A DNA stretch of 15,917 nucleotides, from contig URLF01000058.1 of NCBI GenBank assembly GCA_900548705.1, positions 1-15,917 on the forward strand, in the 5' to 3' direction. Below the pieces are notes generated by a model that was not told the origin of the DNA, ran no database searches, and worked only from the letters and a program-made list of their open reading frames with translations. Of this stretch, positions 1 to 6,344 are shown piece after piece. The stretch is from an uncultured Porphyromonadaceae bacterium. GTDB taxonomy: Bacteria > Bacteroidota > Bacteroidia > Bacteroidales > Muribaculaceae. How positions within the stretch are numbered: the stretch's first letter is position 1; each line of letters begins with the position of its first letter. Position numbers and translations under genes: made by a program.

Positions 1-58
1 CTGAAGCCATTGAAACCACACCTGCCAGACAAAGAGCTGAGAGTAAAAGTTTCTTCAT
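1..58 (-). CDS. N-terminus of an exported protein (partial, runs off the left edge)
   Basis: On the minus strand an ATG at 58-56 opens a frame that stays open to the window edge and gives 19 residues, MKKLLLSALCLAGVVSMAS. Two lysines followed by a hydrophobic stretch rich in Leu, Ala and Val are typical of a Sec signal peptide, so the protein is probably exported. No lipobox cysteine is seen in the visible part. The function cannot be told from 19 residues. The gene is divergent from the phospholipase gene at 403 and shares the 59-402 spacer with it. Confidence 0.7.
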   Translation of the reverse strand, partial: MKKLLLSALCLAGVVSMAS

Positions 59-402
59 ACGGTTGTGATTTGTTAAATTTAAGATTGTCAGATTATGAAT
101 TTTCAGGGATTTCAAGGTTATTTTCATTGTTGGCCTTGAAATGGACGGTAAAATTACTGCAAAATTTTAATATTGCATAACTTTCCGCAGTGTTTAACAA
201 CATATTTTGGGTTAAAAAAATGTTACATACTTTGACGAGTTGACGGGATGTCCACAAGTGTGGTGTTATAGGACAATATTCTGGAATATATGGCCAATTG
301 GTATGCTTGCCACGGCCGTCCAAAATGACTAATTTTGCAACCTGAATCAGAACACGCGATGAATGACGTGCGTTTATAGTATACGATTCACCTATTTAAT
401 AT
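59..402. other. Divergent intergenic region, AT-rich
   Basis: This 344-base spacer separates two divergent genes for exported proteins. It is AT-rich and holds no convincing reading frame. The plus-strand promoter for the phospholipase is listed separately. For the minus-strand gene only a weak candidate is seen: TAACCTTG read on the minus strand at 120-113, one mismatch from TAnnTTTG and with no good -33 partner. One TGTTACA site lies at 221-227, matching sites that recur upstream of the sigma factor gene. Confidence 0.5.
307..337 (+). promoter_or_regulatory. Bacteroidetes-type promoter for the phospholipase gene
   Basis: TAATTTTG at 330-337 matches the TAnnTTTG -7 consensus exactly. A TTG at 307-309 sits 20 bases upstream as a partial -33 element. 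The transcript would start near 342 and leave a leader of about 60 bases before the ATG at 403. The -7 match is clear and the -33 is only partial. Confidence 0.55.
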
Positions 403-1275
403 ATGAGAGAGAATTCTACAAGACTGCGTATGGCGGTCCTGCTGTTGGCTGTTATGGTTGCCTGCTGGGTGGTTCCCGGCCGGGCGGCAGCCCAGATTGT
501 GGAGGTGCCATCAGAGCAACGTATCAATACCGACTCCCTCAAACGCGCTTTCGCCGACCAGCACTATTATTTCGGGCTTTACAAGGACAATTATTTCATC
601 TTCGGTCCACCGGTCAACAAAAAGCCCGACAAGACCAACACAAACATAAAATTCCAGATTTCCATCGCCCAGAAGCTTACCAAGTCGACATTGCCTTGGG
701 GGACATACCTCTATCTGTTCTATACCCAGAAGGTGTTCTGGAATGTGCTGGAGAATTCGATGCCGATGACCGACCTCAATTTCAATCCGGGAATCGGCCT
801 CACAAAGCCCTTGTTTGTCAAAGACCGGTTCATCGGTAAGTTCAGCCTCATCCTGGAGCATGAGAGCAATGGCCGAGACGGAGAGGAAAGCCGGTCATGG
901 AACAAGGTGAGCTTCAGCGGCAGCATAATGGTGGATCCAAATTTCGTTGTGTCCGGCAAGTTCTGGATTCCGATCATCGACGGGGTCAACAACCGTGACA
1001 TCCTTAAATATTGCGGCATATACCAGGTAGGGTGGCAGTTCCAGTCATCTAACCGCAAACTGTCGCTGGGAGTCACCCTGACACGACGTGCCAAAGGATG
1101 GTTCAACTATAACACATGTATCGAGGCCGCATGGCGATGGTCCACCCAGTCAAACCAATATCTGTTCATGCAGTTTTACAATGGTTACGGCGAAGGGCTG
1201 CTCGCTTACAAGACCTATTCCTCACACATAAGGGTTGGAATTGTCATCAAGCCCACTCTTTTCTCTGAGTTCTGA
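403..1275 (+). CDS. pldA: Outer-membrane phospholipase A (OMPLA family)
   Basis: This 290-residue protein matches the OMPLA family, beta-barrel enzymes that hydrolyse acyl ester bonds of phospholipids in the outer membrane. The diagnostic stretch is EHESNGRDGEESRSWNKV at about residues 152-169. In it H153, S155 and N167 have the same spacing as the His142, Ser144 and Asn156 triad of E. coli OMPLA. S163 lies where the calcium-binding Ser152 is found. A signal peptide ends near A30 (GRAAAQ). The rest alternates in the way expected of amphipathic beta-strands and ends in a barrel-like strand with a terminal aromatic residue (SEF). The start at 403 follows an AT-rich TTAATAT stretch; an ATG at 430 (residue 10) would also leave a workable signal peptide. 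The gene is single, with its own promoter and terminator. Family assignment is firm; activity is inferred from the intact triad. Confidence 0.9.
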   Translation: MRENSTRLRMAVLLLAVMVACWVVPGRAAAQIVEVPSEQRINTDSLKRAFADQHYYFGLYKDNYFIFGPPVNKKPDKTNTNIKFQISIAQKLTKSTLPWGTYLYLFYTQKVFWNVLENSMPMTDLNFNPGIGLTKPLFVKDRFIGKFSLILEHESNGRDGEESRSWNKVSFSGSIMVDPNFVVSGKFWIPIIDGVNNRDILKYCGIYQVGWQFQSSNRKLSLGVTLTRRAKGWFNYNTCIEAAWRWSTQSNQYLFMQFYNGYGEGLLAYKTYSSHIRVGIVIKPTLFSEF

Positions 1276-1303
1276 GCCCGAAAACCTGTGTCTGTCATCT
1301 CTG

Positions 1304-1343
1304 TCCGGAATTTGTTCAAGCCAGATTCCGGATTTTTTTCTTC
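1304..1343 (+). terminator. Intrinsic terminator after the phospholipase gene
   Basis: The 8-bp inverted repeat TCCGGAAT (1304-1311) and ATTCCGGA (1325-1332) surrounds a 13-base loop. It is followed directly by seven T residues (1333-1339) and then CTTC. It starts 28 bases after the stop codon, a normal place for a rho-independent terminator. Confidence 0.85.
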
Positions 1344-1764
1344 TCACATGAGAGAAACGGTTTTGTAACACAAACTCCGGATATGCATGCTTAAAAACAT
1401 ATTGCAATCTCCTTTATAAAACTTAAAATATATAAATACGGGCTTGAAAAATTGAATTGATGTAAACAATGGATTGCAGATAAAAAAGGTAGTGTGAGGC
1501 TAAATGTTTGACAGACAGCAATGTGTGGGGTGATAAAAATGGTGTTACACGCAAAGAAAGTATAATGTAACAATAATGTAAAATTGTATGTTATGTTTAA
1601 ATTACTGTGAATCAGTTTATTATGGTGAAATAAAAATATTTTTGAAAAATTATGAAAAAAATCACCTGAAAAATTTGGAAATTCAGAAAATGTCACTACC
1701 TTTGCGTTGTAGTCACAAAGTTGTTACAAAACAAACCCGAACATAAACTTCAACTATTACAATT
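1344..1764. other. AT-rich regulatory spacer upstream of the sigma factor gene
   Basis: This stretch of about 420 bases is strongly AT-rich and holds no convincing gene. It has four copies of the dyad TGTNACA, at 1364-1370, 1543-1549, 1566-1572 and 1722-1728. It also has a tandem pair of 11-bp units (TAATGTAACAA and TAATGTAAAAT, 1563-1584). The promoter at 1674-1704 is listed separately. The last TGTNACA copy lies just downstream of the -7 element, close to the expected transcription start. Confidence 0.5.
1674..1704 (+). promoter_or_regulatory. Canonical Bacteroidetes promoter of the ECF sigma gene
   Basis: TTTG at 1674-1677 is followed by exactly 19 bases and then TACCTTTG at 1697-1704. 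Both elements match the Bacteroides housekeeping-sigma consensus (TTTG, then TAnnTTTG) without mismatch. Transcription should start near 1709 and give a leader of about 55 bases before the ATG at 1765. Confidence 0.85.
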
Positions 1765-2265
1765 ATGAGTCAGAATTTCCAAACCAAGCTTTTAGATATT
1801 CAGAGCAATCTTCTGAATTTCGCTTACCTGCTCACCTCAAACCGCGACGATGCGTATGACCTTCTTCAGGACACGACCCTCAAGGCTCTTGACAACGAAG
1901 ACAAGTATGTCGAGAATGTGAATTTCAAAGGATGGGTGTTCACCATCATGCGCAACATCTTCATCAACAACTACCGCAAAGTAGTCCGTTCGGCCACCAT
2001 CATCGACCAGACCGAAGATCTCTATCATCTCAATCTTCCCCAGGAATCCGGACTGGATACCCCCGAGGGAACCGTGGCAGCCGGCGAAATCTCCGCAGCC
2101 ATCAACTCCTTCTCAGATGAGTATCGTGTACCGTTCACCATGCATGTGGCCGGTTACAAATACAACGAAATCGCCGAGAAGATGAATCTTCCCCTCGGCA
2201 CTGTCAAGAGCCGCATCTTTTTTGCCCGCAAGCGTCTCCAGGAGATGCTCAAGGACTACCGCTGA
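1765..2265 (+). CDS. ECF-type sigma-70 family RNA polymerase sigma factor
   Basis: This 166-residue protein has the two-domain layout of an extracytoplasmic-function sigma factor. Region 2 covers about residues 14-72 and includes DDAYDLLQDTTLKAL and GWVFTIMRNIFINNYRK, the core-binding and -10-recognition helices. An acidic linker (about 80-105) joins it to region 4 (about 108-162). Region 4 ends in a helix-turn-helix read as YKYNEIAEKMNLPLGTVKSR followed by IFFARKRLQEML. No anti-sigma gene follows; the next gene is convergent mdh. The factor is transcribed from a perfect housekeeping-type promoter and shows no sign of its own alternative promoter. Its regulon cannot be told from the sequence. 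The class is firm; the ECF subgroup was not determined. Confidence 0.93.
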   Translation: MSQNFQTKLLDIQSNLLNFAYLLTSNRDDAYDLLQDTTLKALDNEDKYVENVNFKGWVFTIMRNIFINNYRKVVRSATIIDQTEDLYHLNLPQESGLDTPEGTVAAGEISAAINSFSDEYRVPFTMHVAGYKYNEIAEKMNLPLGTVKSRIFFARKRLQEMLKDYR

Positions 2266-2436
2266 CCTCTTGCGGGCCATTCGCCCGAGACATAATTTAC
2301 TCTGCTCTACTCATGCAGCTCATAATTGTAAAAGACAACTACGCGGCGGGCTGAGCAGCCCGGAGCAACACCGCACGGCGGCGCGCCATCCCCGACAGGG
2401 CCGGCGCGCCGCTCCGCTTTAAGGGAGAAGGGAATA
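2266..2436. repeat. GC-rich hairpin cluster after the sigma factor gene
   Basis: Three inverted repeats lie in this 171-base stretch. CGGGC (2273-2277) with GCCCG (2283-2287) is a small hairpin 7 bases after the sigma stop and may be a weak terminator, though no T-run follows. CGGGCT (2347-2352) pairs with AGCCCG (2357-2362). GCGGCGCGCC (2378-2387) pairs perfectly with GGCGCGCCGC (2403-2412) around a 15-base loop. The block is much richer in G and C than its surroundings, which suggests an inserted repeat element. No coding sequence is supported. Confidence 0.55.
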
Positions 2437-2457
2437 ATGGAGGGATGGGGAGGACTT

Positions 2458-2709
2458 TGGGAAAACTGGGAGTTATGGGAGTTTTGGGAAATTTGGGAGG
2501 ATGGGGAAAACCCAACGATTCCGAAGGAATCCAATCTATGGCCGAACACAACCGTGGGTTACCGCTTCGTGCCAGCCCCACAAGGGGGCTTCGCACTCGC
2601 GCCAACCCACGGCTATTCAGATAAAGGATTCCTTCGGAATCGTTGGGATTTCCTAATTATTCCAATTCTCCCAATCCTCCCAAATTTCCCAATCTTCCCA
2701 TAACTCCCA
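2458..2709. repeat. Large nested palindrome with 9-bp G-rich tandem repeats in both arms
   Basis: The left arm has six units of TGGGAnnnn with exact 9-base spacing (units start at 2458, 2467, 2476, 2485, 2494 and 2503; the last is GGGGA). The right arm has the reverse complement, TCCCA units starting at 2669, 2678, 2687, 2696 and 2705 plus a degenerate TTCCA at 2660. Between arms and core lies a perfect 22-bp inverted repeat (2511-2532 with 2626-2647) that contains the small dyad ATTCC-GAA-GGAAT. The core has nested stems: CCGTGGGTT (2552-2560) with AACCCACGG (2604-2612), and AGCCCC (2574-2579) with GGGGCT (2585-2590). Arm segments 2467-2480 with 2696-2709 and 2485-2502 with 2674-2691 are perfect complements. 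The GGG runs six bases apart fit the G-quadruplex pattern. The element fills the space between two convergent genes, so it may act as a two-way terminator or be a mobile palindromic repeat. Confidence 0.85.
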
Positions 2710-2712
2710 ATC

Positions 2713-2732
2713 TTCCGGGAAATTCCGGGAAA
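2713..2732. repeat. Tandem 10-bp direct repeat next to the mdh stop
   Basis: TTCCGGGAAA occurs twice in direct succession (2713-2722 and 2723-2732). It ends three bases from the mdh stop codon and adjoins the right arm of the large palindrome. Its role is unknown; it may be the edge of that element. Confidence 0.5.
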
Positions 2733-2735
2733 AGA

Positions 2736-3734
2736 TCAGAGGTTGGGGTTAATCTTCGACCACTCAGAGATGGGAGGAATGATGCCGAGGGAGATAACCT
2801 CGTCACGGAGCTTGCAGAGATGGTGGTAGCTCTGGTCAAGTTCCTTGTGTTCCTCCGGAGTACCTTTGACAGGAGCGACAGTGACGCCGTTCTTGTCTAC
2901 GGTGGTCTCCATTGCCATCATGATGTGATTGTACTCGCCATTGTTGACATAAGTGCCGACAGGCCAGGTGAAGGAAGGTCCACCCATTGCTGCGGCAACC
3001 ATCTCGATCGAGAGGTAAGCCGGGCTCTGGAACGATGAACGTCCGCGGAGGTCGATGATGTTCTTACCACCCTGCACGACACGCTGGCGGATTTCTTCCC
3101 AGGCCTGCTGGGGAAGAGCCTTGGTGCCGATAAGCTCAGACAGGGGCTGGCCGGCGACAGTGGTGGTGGAGGCGAAGACTGCCATCTGCTCGCCGTGTCC
3201 GCCGTATGTGCGGGAGTTCTGGATCTGGTCGGCAGGGATGTGGAAATACTTGGCCAGCTCGGAACGCAGACGTGTCGAGTCGAGAGCTGCGAGTGTGGAT
3301 ACCTGAGAAGGTTTCAGGCCGGAATAGATAAGGGTAACAAGTCCGGTGATGTCAGCGGGGTTGAATACCACCACGACATGTTTCACATCAGGGCAATAAG
3401 CCTTGATGTCCTTGCCGAGTTGTTCGGCGATTTCGGAATTGCCACGGAGAAGGTCTTCGCGGGTCATGCCGGCCTTACGGGCGGCTCCACCCGACGACAC
3501 GATATATTTCGCTCCGGTGAAAGCTTCTTTTATGTCAGAGGTGAAGGTGAGGTTGAGACCTTTGAAACCGCAATGGGCGATTTCCTCGGCGACCCCTTCC
3601 AGACCGGGAGCATATGTGTCGTAAATGCAGATGTTGGGGGTAAGACGCATCATAGCTGCTGTCTGGGCTATGTTGGAGCCGATCATACCGGCTGCCCCGA
3701 CAATCACAAGTTTTTCATCAGTCAGAAAGTCCAT
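2736..3734 (-). CDS. mdh: Malate dehydrogenase (NAD-dependent)
   Basis: This cytoplasmic enzyme interconverts malate and oxaloacetate with NAD. Taken from the ATG at 3734-3732 it has 332 residues, the usual size for the family. The Rossmann glycine motif is VGAAGMIG (G13, G16, G19), with D39 after the second strand (ICIYD) as the likely NAD ribose ligand. The substrate loop reads ARKAGMTRED, with R86 and R92 as the arginines that favour malate over lactate. LDSTRLRSEL supplies D152 and R155, and YGGHGEQ supplies the catalytic H180. An in-frame ATG at 3758 would add eight residues (MKSLINIH), but homologues in my memory begin near MDFLT, so the shorter start is preferred. A weak -7-like TTTATTTG read on the minus strand at 3774-3767 also fits the shorter start, because it leaves almost no leader for the longer one. 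The gene is convergent with the sigma factor and divergent from the nuclease. Confidence 0.93.
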   Translation of the reverse strand: MDFLTDEKLVIVGAAGMIGSNIAQTAAMMRLTPNICIYDTYAPGLEGVAEEIAHCGFKGLNLTFTSDIKEAFTGAKYIVSSGGAARKAGMTREDLLRGNSEIAEQLGKDIKAYCPDVKHVVVVFNPADITGLVTLIYSGLKPSQVSTLAALDSTRLRSELAKYFHIPADQIQNSRTYGGHGEQMAVFASTTTVAGQPLSELIGTKALPQQAWEEIRQRVVQGGKNIIDLRGRSSFQSPAYLSIEMVAAAMGGPSFTWPVGTYVNNGEYNHIMMAMETTVDKNGVTVAPVKGTPEEHKELDQSYHHLCKLRDEVISLGIIPPISEWSKINPNL

Positions 3735-3803
3735 ATGTATGTTGATTAAAGATTTCATAGGGTAAACAAATAAAGTCGCAAAAAGTTAAGTCGGAACAGA
3801 AAT

Positions 3804-3834
3804 TTTGACGGGAAGAAAAAAAGAAGTAATTTTA
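3804..3834 (+). promoter_or_regulatory. Promoter of the nuclease gene
   Basis: TTTG at 3804-3807 is followed by 19 bases and TAATTTTA at 3827-3834. The second box differs from TAnnTTTG only in its last base. Transcription would start near 3839, about 60 bases before the ATG at 3899. The site lies in the 164-base divergent spacer shared with mdh. Confidence 0.6.
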
Positions 3835-3898
3835 CGGGCTTGAATCGGCCCGAGGGATACTTCCGGGGTCGGTCGGCTGAAAACAACAAGTTTTGACC

Positions 3899-6334
3899 AT
3901 GAATTTCCACAGACTGATTCTTATTTCGGGAGCGACATTCGCTGCCGTAGCCGTTTCGGCCACAGAACCTGGCGGCTATTACTCTTCCTGCGAGGGAAAG
4001 ACCGGAAAGGCCCTGCTCCAGCAGCTGCAGACCGTCATCGATGACCATACGGTTGTCGGTTACAAGAACCTGTATGATGTTTATGACGACTCCGACCGTC
4101 ATCCCGACGGCACCATCTGGGACATGTATTCCACAAAGGAATGGGGCAAAAGCTTCAACTCGGTGAAATGCGGCAACTACTCCGTCGTGGGTGACTGCAT
4201 AAACAAGGAGCATTCCTTCCCCAAAAGCTGGTTCAACGACAAATCGCCGATGATGTCTGACGCTTTCCATATCTATCCCACCGACGGAAAGGTCAACGGA
4301 CAGCGCAGCAACTTCCCCTACGGGGAGTGTGCCAACGGCACCTACCTCCCCTCGCGCGGCAACATCCATCCTCTGGGAAAACTCGGGTCATCGACATTCC
4401 CCGGATATTCCGGCACGGTGTTCGAGCCTGACGACCAGTACAAGGGGGATTTCGCCCGCTCATATTTCTATATGGCCGCCCGCTACAACTCCAACATATC
4501 AACCTGGAACAGCCCCATGCTCGCGGGAAACAACTACCCCTGTTTCTCCTCATGGGCGGTGAACCTGCTGCTGAAATGGCACCGTCAGGACCCTGTCAGC
4601 GACAAGGAAACAGTCCGCAACGACGCGGTGTATGGCCATCAGCACAACCGCAACCCCTTCATCGACCATCCTGAGCTTGTCGAATATATCTGGGGCGACA
4701 AGGTGGGACAGCCCTGGAGCCTGTCGCTCGGGAGCGAACCCAAGTTCATTACTCCGGTAGACAACTCCACCATCGACCTCGGGCTTACCGCCGTGAATGT
4801 CTCCAAGTCGACCGTTGTGACCGTCACCGGTGTTAACCTCACCGGCAACGCATCGGTGTCTGTCTCCGGAGCGGGATTCTCCGCCACCCCCTCATCCCTC
4901 GATTACAACGCCATCAACGGCCAGGGAGCTGCGCTGACCATCAGCTATGACAGCTCTGTCGCCGGAAAGGGTAACGGCAAGGCTGTGATTACCTCCGGCG
5001 ACGCCACCGTGACCATCAACCTCCTCGCTGAGGCGGTCAGCGGACTGCCGGTGCTTCCCGCCACATATGTCTCCTCCGACGCTTTCACCGCCAACTGGGT
5101 GAACATCGACGGCGCGGGAGCGCGTTACACCCTTGACGTGCGCCGCGACAACGCTTCAATGACCGGGTATCCCTGTCAGGTGGATGCCGCCGCCGGCAGC
5201 TACCGTGTAGACGGACTCGAACCGGAGACCACATACACCTACACCGTGTCTAACTCCACGCTGACATCCGATGTGGTCAGCGTCACCACTTCGGCCCCTG
5301 TCCCCTCTGTCACATTCCTTTATGACGGAGAGCTGACCTTCTCCGCCGTTACCGGCGAACCGTCCGAAGCCGCCGAGGTAATCGCTGAAATCGACAACAT
5401 CCCCGGGGATGTCACCATTTCAGTTTCCGCTCCCTTCCAGGTTTCGCTCAACAAGCAGGAGTGGGGCCAGAGCGTCATACTCTCCCCGGGAGCCGACCGC
5501 TTCTATATGCGTCTTTACTCGGCCAATGACGGAGATTTCTCCACCTCGATTGTCGCTTCCGCCGACGGCTTCTTCTATGACGACGTTGAGGTTGACGGCA
5601 CAGTGACCCCCATAGGCGCGTCATTCGTCGAGGATTTCGAGAAAAAGATTCCAGAGGGACAAGGCAACGGCTACGGCGCGCTGACCTATGAGGGCAACGC
5701 CTCCACATGGTCAACCGATCAGGTTTACTTTGAATACGCCGGGGCAAACTCCTATCCCCACACCGGCAACCAGGCTGTCCGTTTCAACAAGTCGGGCAAC
5801 CGTCATATCACCATGCTGAAAGACAAGGCCAACGGTATGGGCACTGTCCGCTTCTGGGCACGTCCCTGGGGCAAGGATGCCGCCGACTGCACCTTCGCTA
5901 TCTCAGTCTCGGCCGACCATGGCACCAAATGGGATAAGGTTGGAGATGTGACTGTCAAGGCCAACGGGGGCGCGGACAACGTTTACGCCGAATACACCCT
6001 GGCTGTCAACCGTACAGGTTCGCTCCGTCTGAAGGTTGAGCAGACCGGCGGTGCCCGCTGCATGCTCGATGACCTCTCAATCTCTGACCATTCCACCTCA
6101 GGCATTCAGCTCACCCCCGAGGGACACGCTTACCACAGCTGGGATGCTTACTGCCTTAACGGAATGCTGGTAATCGAGAACAGCGACGCGGCCAACCTCT
6201 TCTCGGTCTACGCCATCGATGGCCGCGAGGTGTTCACCGGCAAGGTTCCCGGCTCATCGCTGTCGCTGGCTCTCCCCGCCGGGCTTTACATCGTCAATGT
6301 CAGCGATTTCTCACGCCGCGTACTCGTGAAGTAA
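3899..6334 (+). CDS. Secreted endonuclease I family nuclease with FN3-like and T9SS-type C-terminal modules
   Basis: This 811-residue protein is an extracellular nuclease of the endonuclease I (EndA/NucM) family, metal-dependent enzymes that cut DNA and sometimes RNA. After a signal peptide (cleavage near A21) the catalytic domain spans about residues 25-270. Its marks are KEHSFPKSWF with H105 as likely general base, GQRSNFPYG (134-142, metal-binding Asn region), GDFARSYFYMAARY (183-196) and HQHNRNPFIDHPELVEYIW (247-265). An Ig-like region follows (about 285-378), then a fibronectin-III-like domain (about 383-466). A beta-rich region of about 575-730 resembles carbohydrate- or MAM-like sandwiches. 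A C-terminal sorting module covers about 734-811 (VYAIDGREVF, LPAGLYIVNV, RRVLVK). Known family members are often one domain of about 250-300 residues, so this is an enlarged form. The ATG at 3899 is preferred to a TTG two codons earlier. The stop is 10 bases from the next gene, so the two are probably co-transcribed. Confidence 0.9.
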   Translation: MNFHRLILISGATFAAVAVSATEPGGYYSSCEGKTGKALLQQLQTVIDDHTVVGYKNLYDVYDDSDRHPDGTIWDMYSTKEWGKSFNSVKCGNYSVVGDCINKEHSFPKSWFNDKSPMMSDAFHIYPTDGKVNGQRSNFPYGECANGTYLPSRGNIHPLGKLGSSTFPGYSGTVFEPDDQYKGDFARSYFYMAARYNSNISTWNSPMLAGNNYPCFSSWAVNLLLKWHRQDPVSDKETVRNDAVYGHQHNRNPFIDHPELVEYIWGDKVGQPWSLSLGSEPKFITPVDNSTIDLGLTAVNVSKSTVVTVTGVNLTGNASVSVSGAGFSATPSSLDYNAINGQGAALTISYDSSVAGKGNGKAVITSGDATVTINLLAEAVSGLPVLPATYVSSDAFTANWVNIDGAGARYTLDVRRDNASMTGYPCQVDAAAGSYRVDGLEPETTYTYTVSNSTLTSDVVSVTTSAPVPSVTFLYDGELTFSAVTGEPSEAAEVIAEIDNIPGDVTISVSAPFQVSLNKQEWGQSVILSPGADRFYMRLYSANDGDFSTSIVASADGFFYDDVEVDGTVTPIGASFVEDFEKKIPEGQGNGYGALTYEGNASTWSTDQVYFEYAGANSYPHTGNQAVRFNKSGNRHITMLKDKANGMGTVRFWARPWGKDAADCTFAISVSADHGTKWDKVGDVTVKANGGADNVYAEYTLAVNRTGSLRLKVEQTGGARCMLDDLSISDHSTSGIQLTPEGHAYHSWDAYCLNGMLVIENSDAANLFSVYAIDGREVFTGKVPGSSLSLALPAGLYIVNVSDFSRRVLVK

Positions 6335-6344
6335 TATCCATAGG

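Noticed and set aside
1391..1696. A 101-codon minus-strand frame in the spacer before the sigma gene
   Set aside because: It lies in very AT-rich promoter DNA, is made mostly of Phe, Leu, Ile, His and Asn, has no domain-like pattern and overlaps the sigma gene promoter.
2437..2703. An 88-codon plus-strand frame with a Trp-Glu-x repeat
   Set aside because: It is open only because the 9-bp repeats are a multiple of three. The Trp-Glu and Pro-Ile runs are just the two arms of the palindrome.
2458..2709. CRISPR array
   Set aside because: The repeat period is 9 bases with no spacers, and the arms are inverted, not direct; no cas gene is present.
3195..3749. A 184-codon plus-strand frame inside mdh
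   Set aside because: It lies antisense to a clear malate dehydrogenase and shows no family motif.
3735..3758. Longer mdh start at 3758
   Set aside because: The extra eight residues (MKSLINIH) precede the usual beginning of the family, and the only -7-like box would leave almost no leader.
3893..3898. TTG start two codons upstream of the nuclease ATG
   Set aside because: The ATG at 3899 gives a better signal peptide and is the more common start codon.
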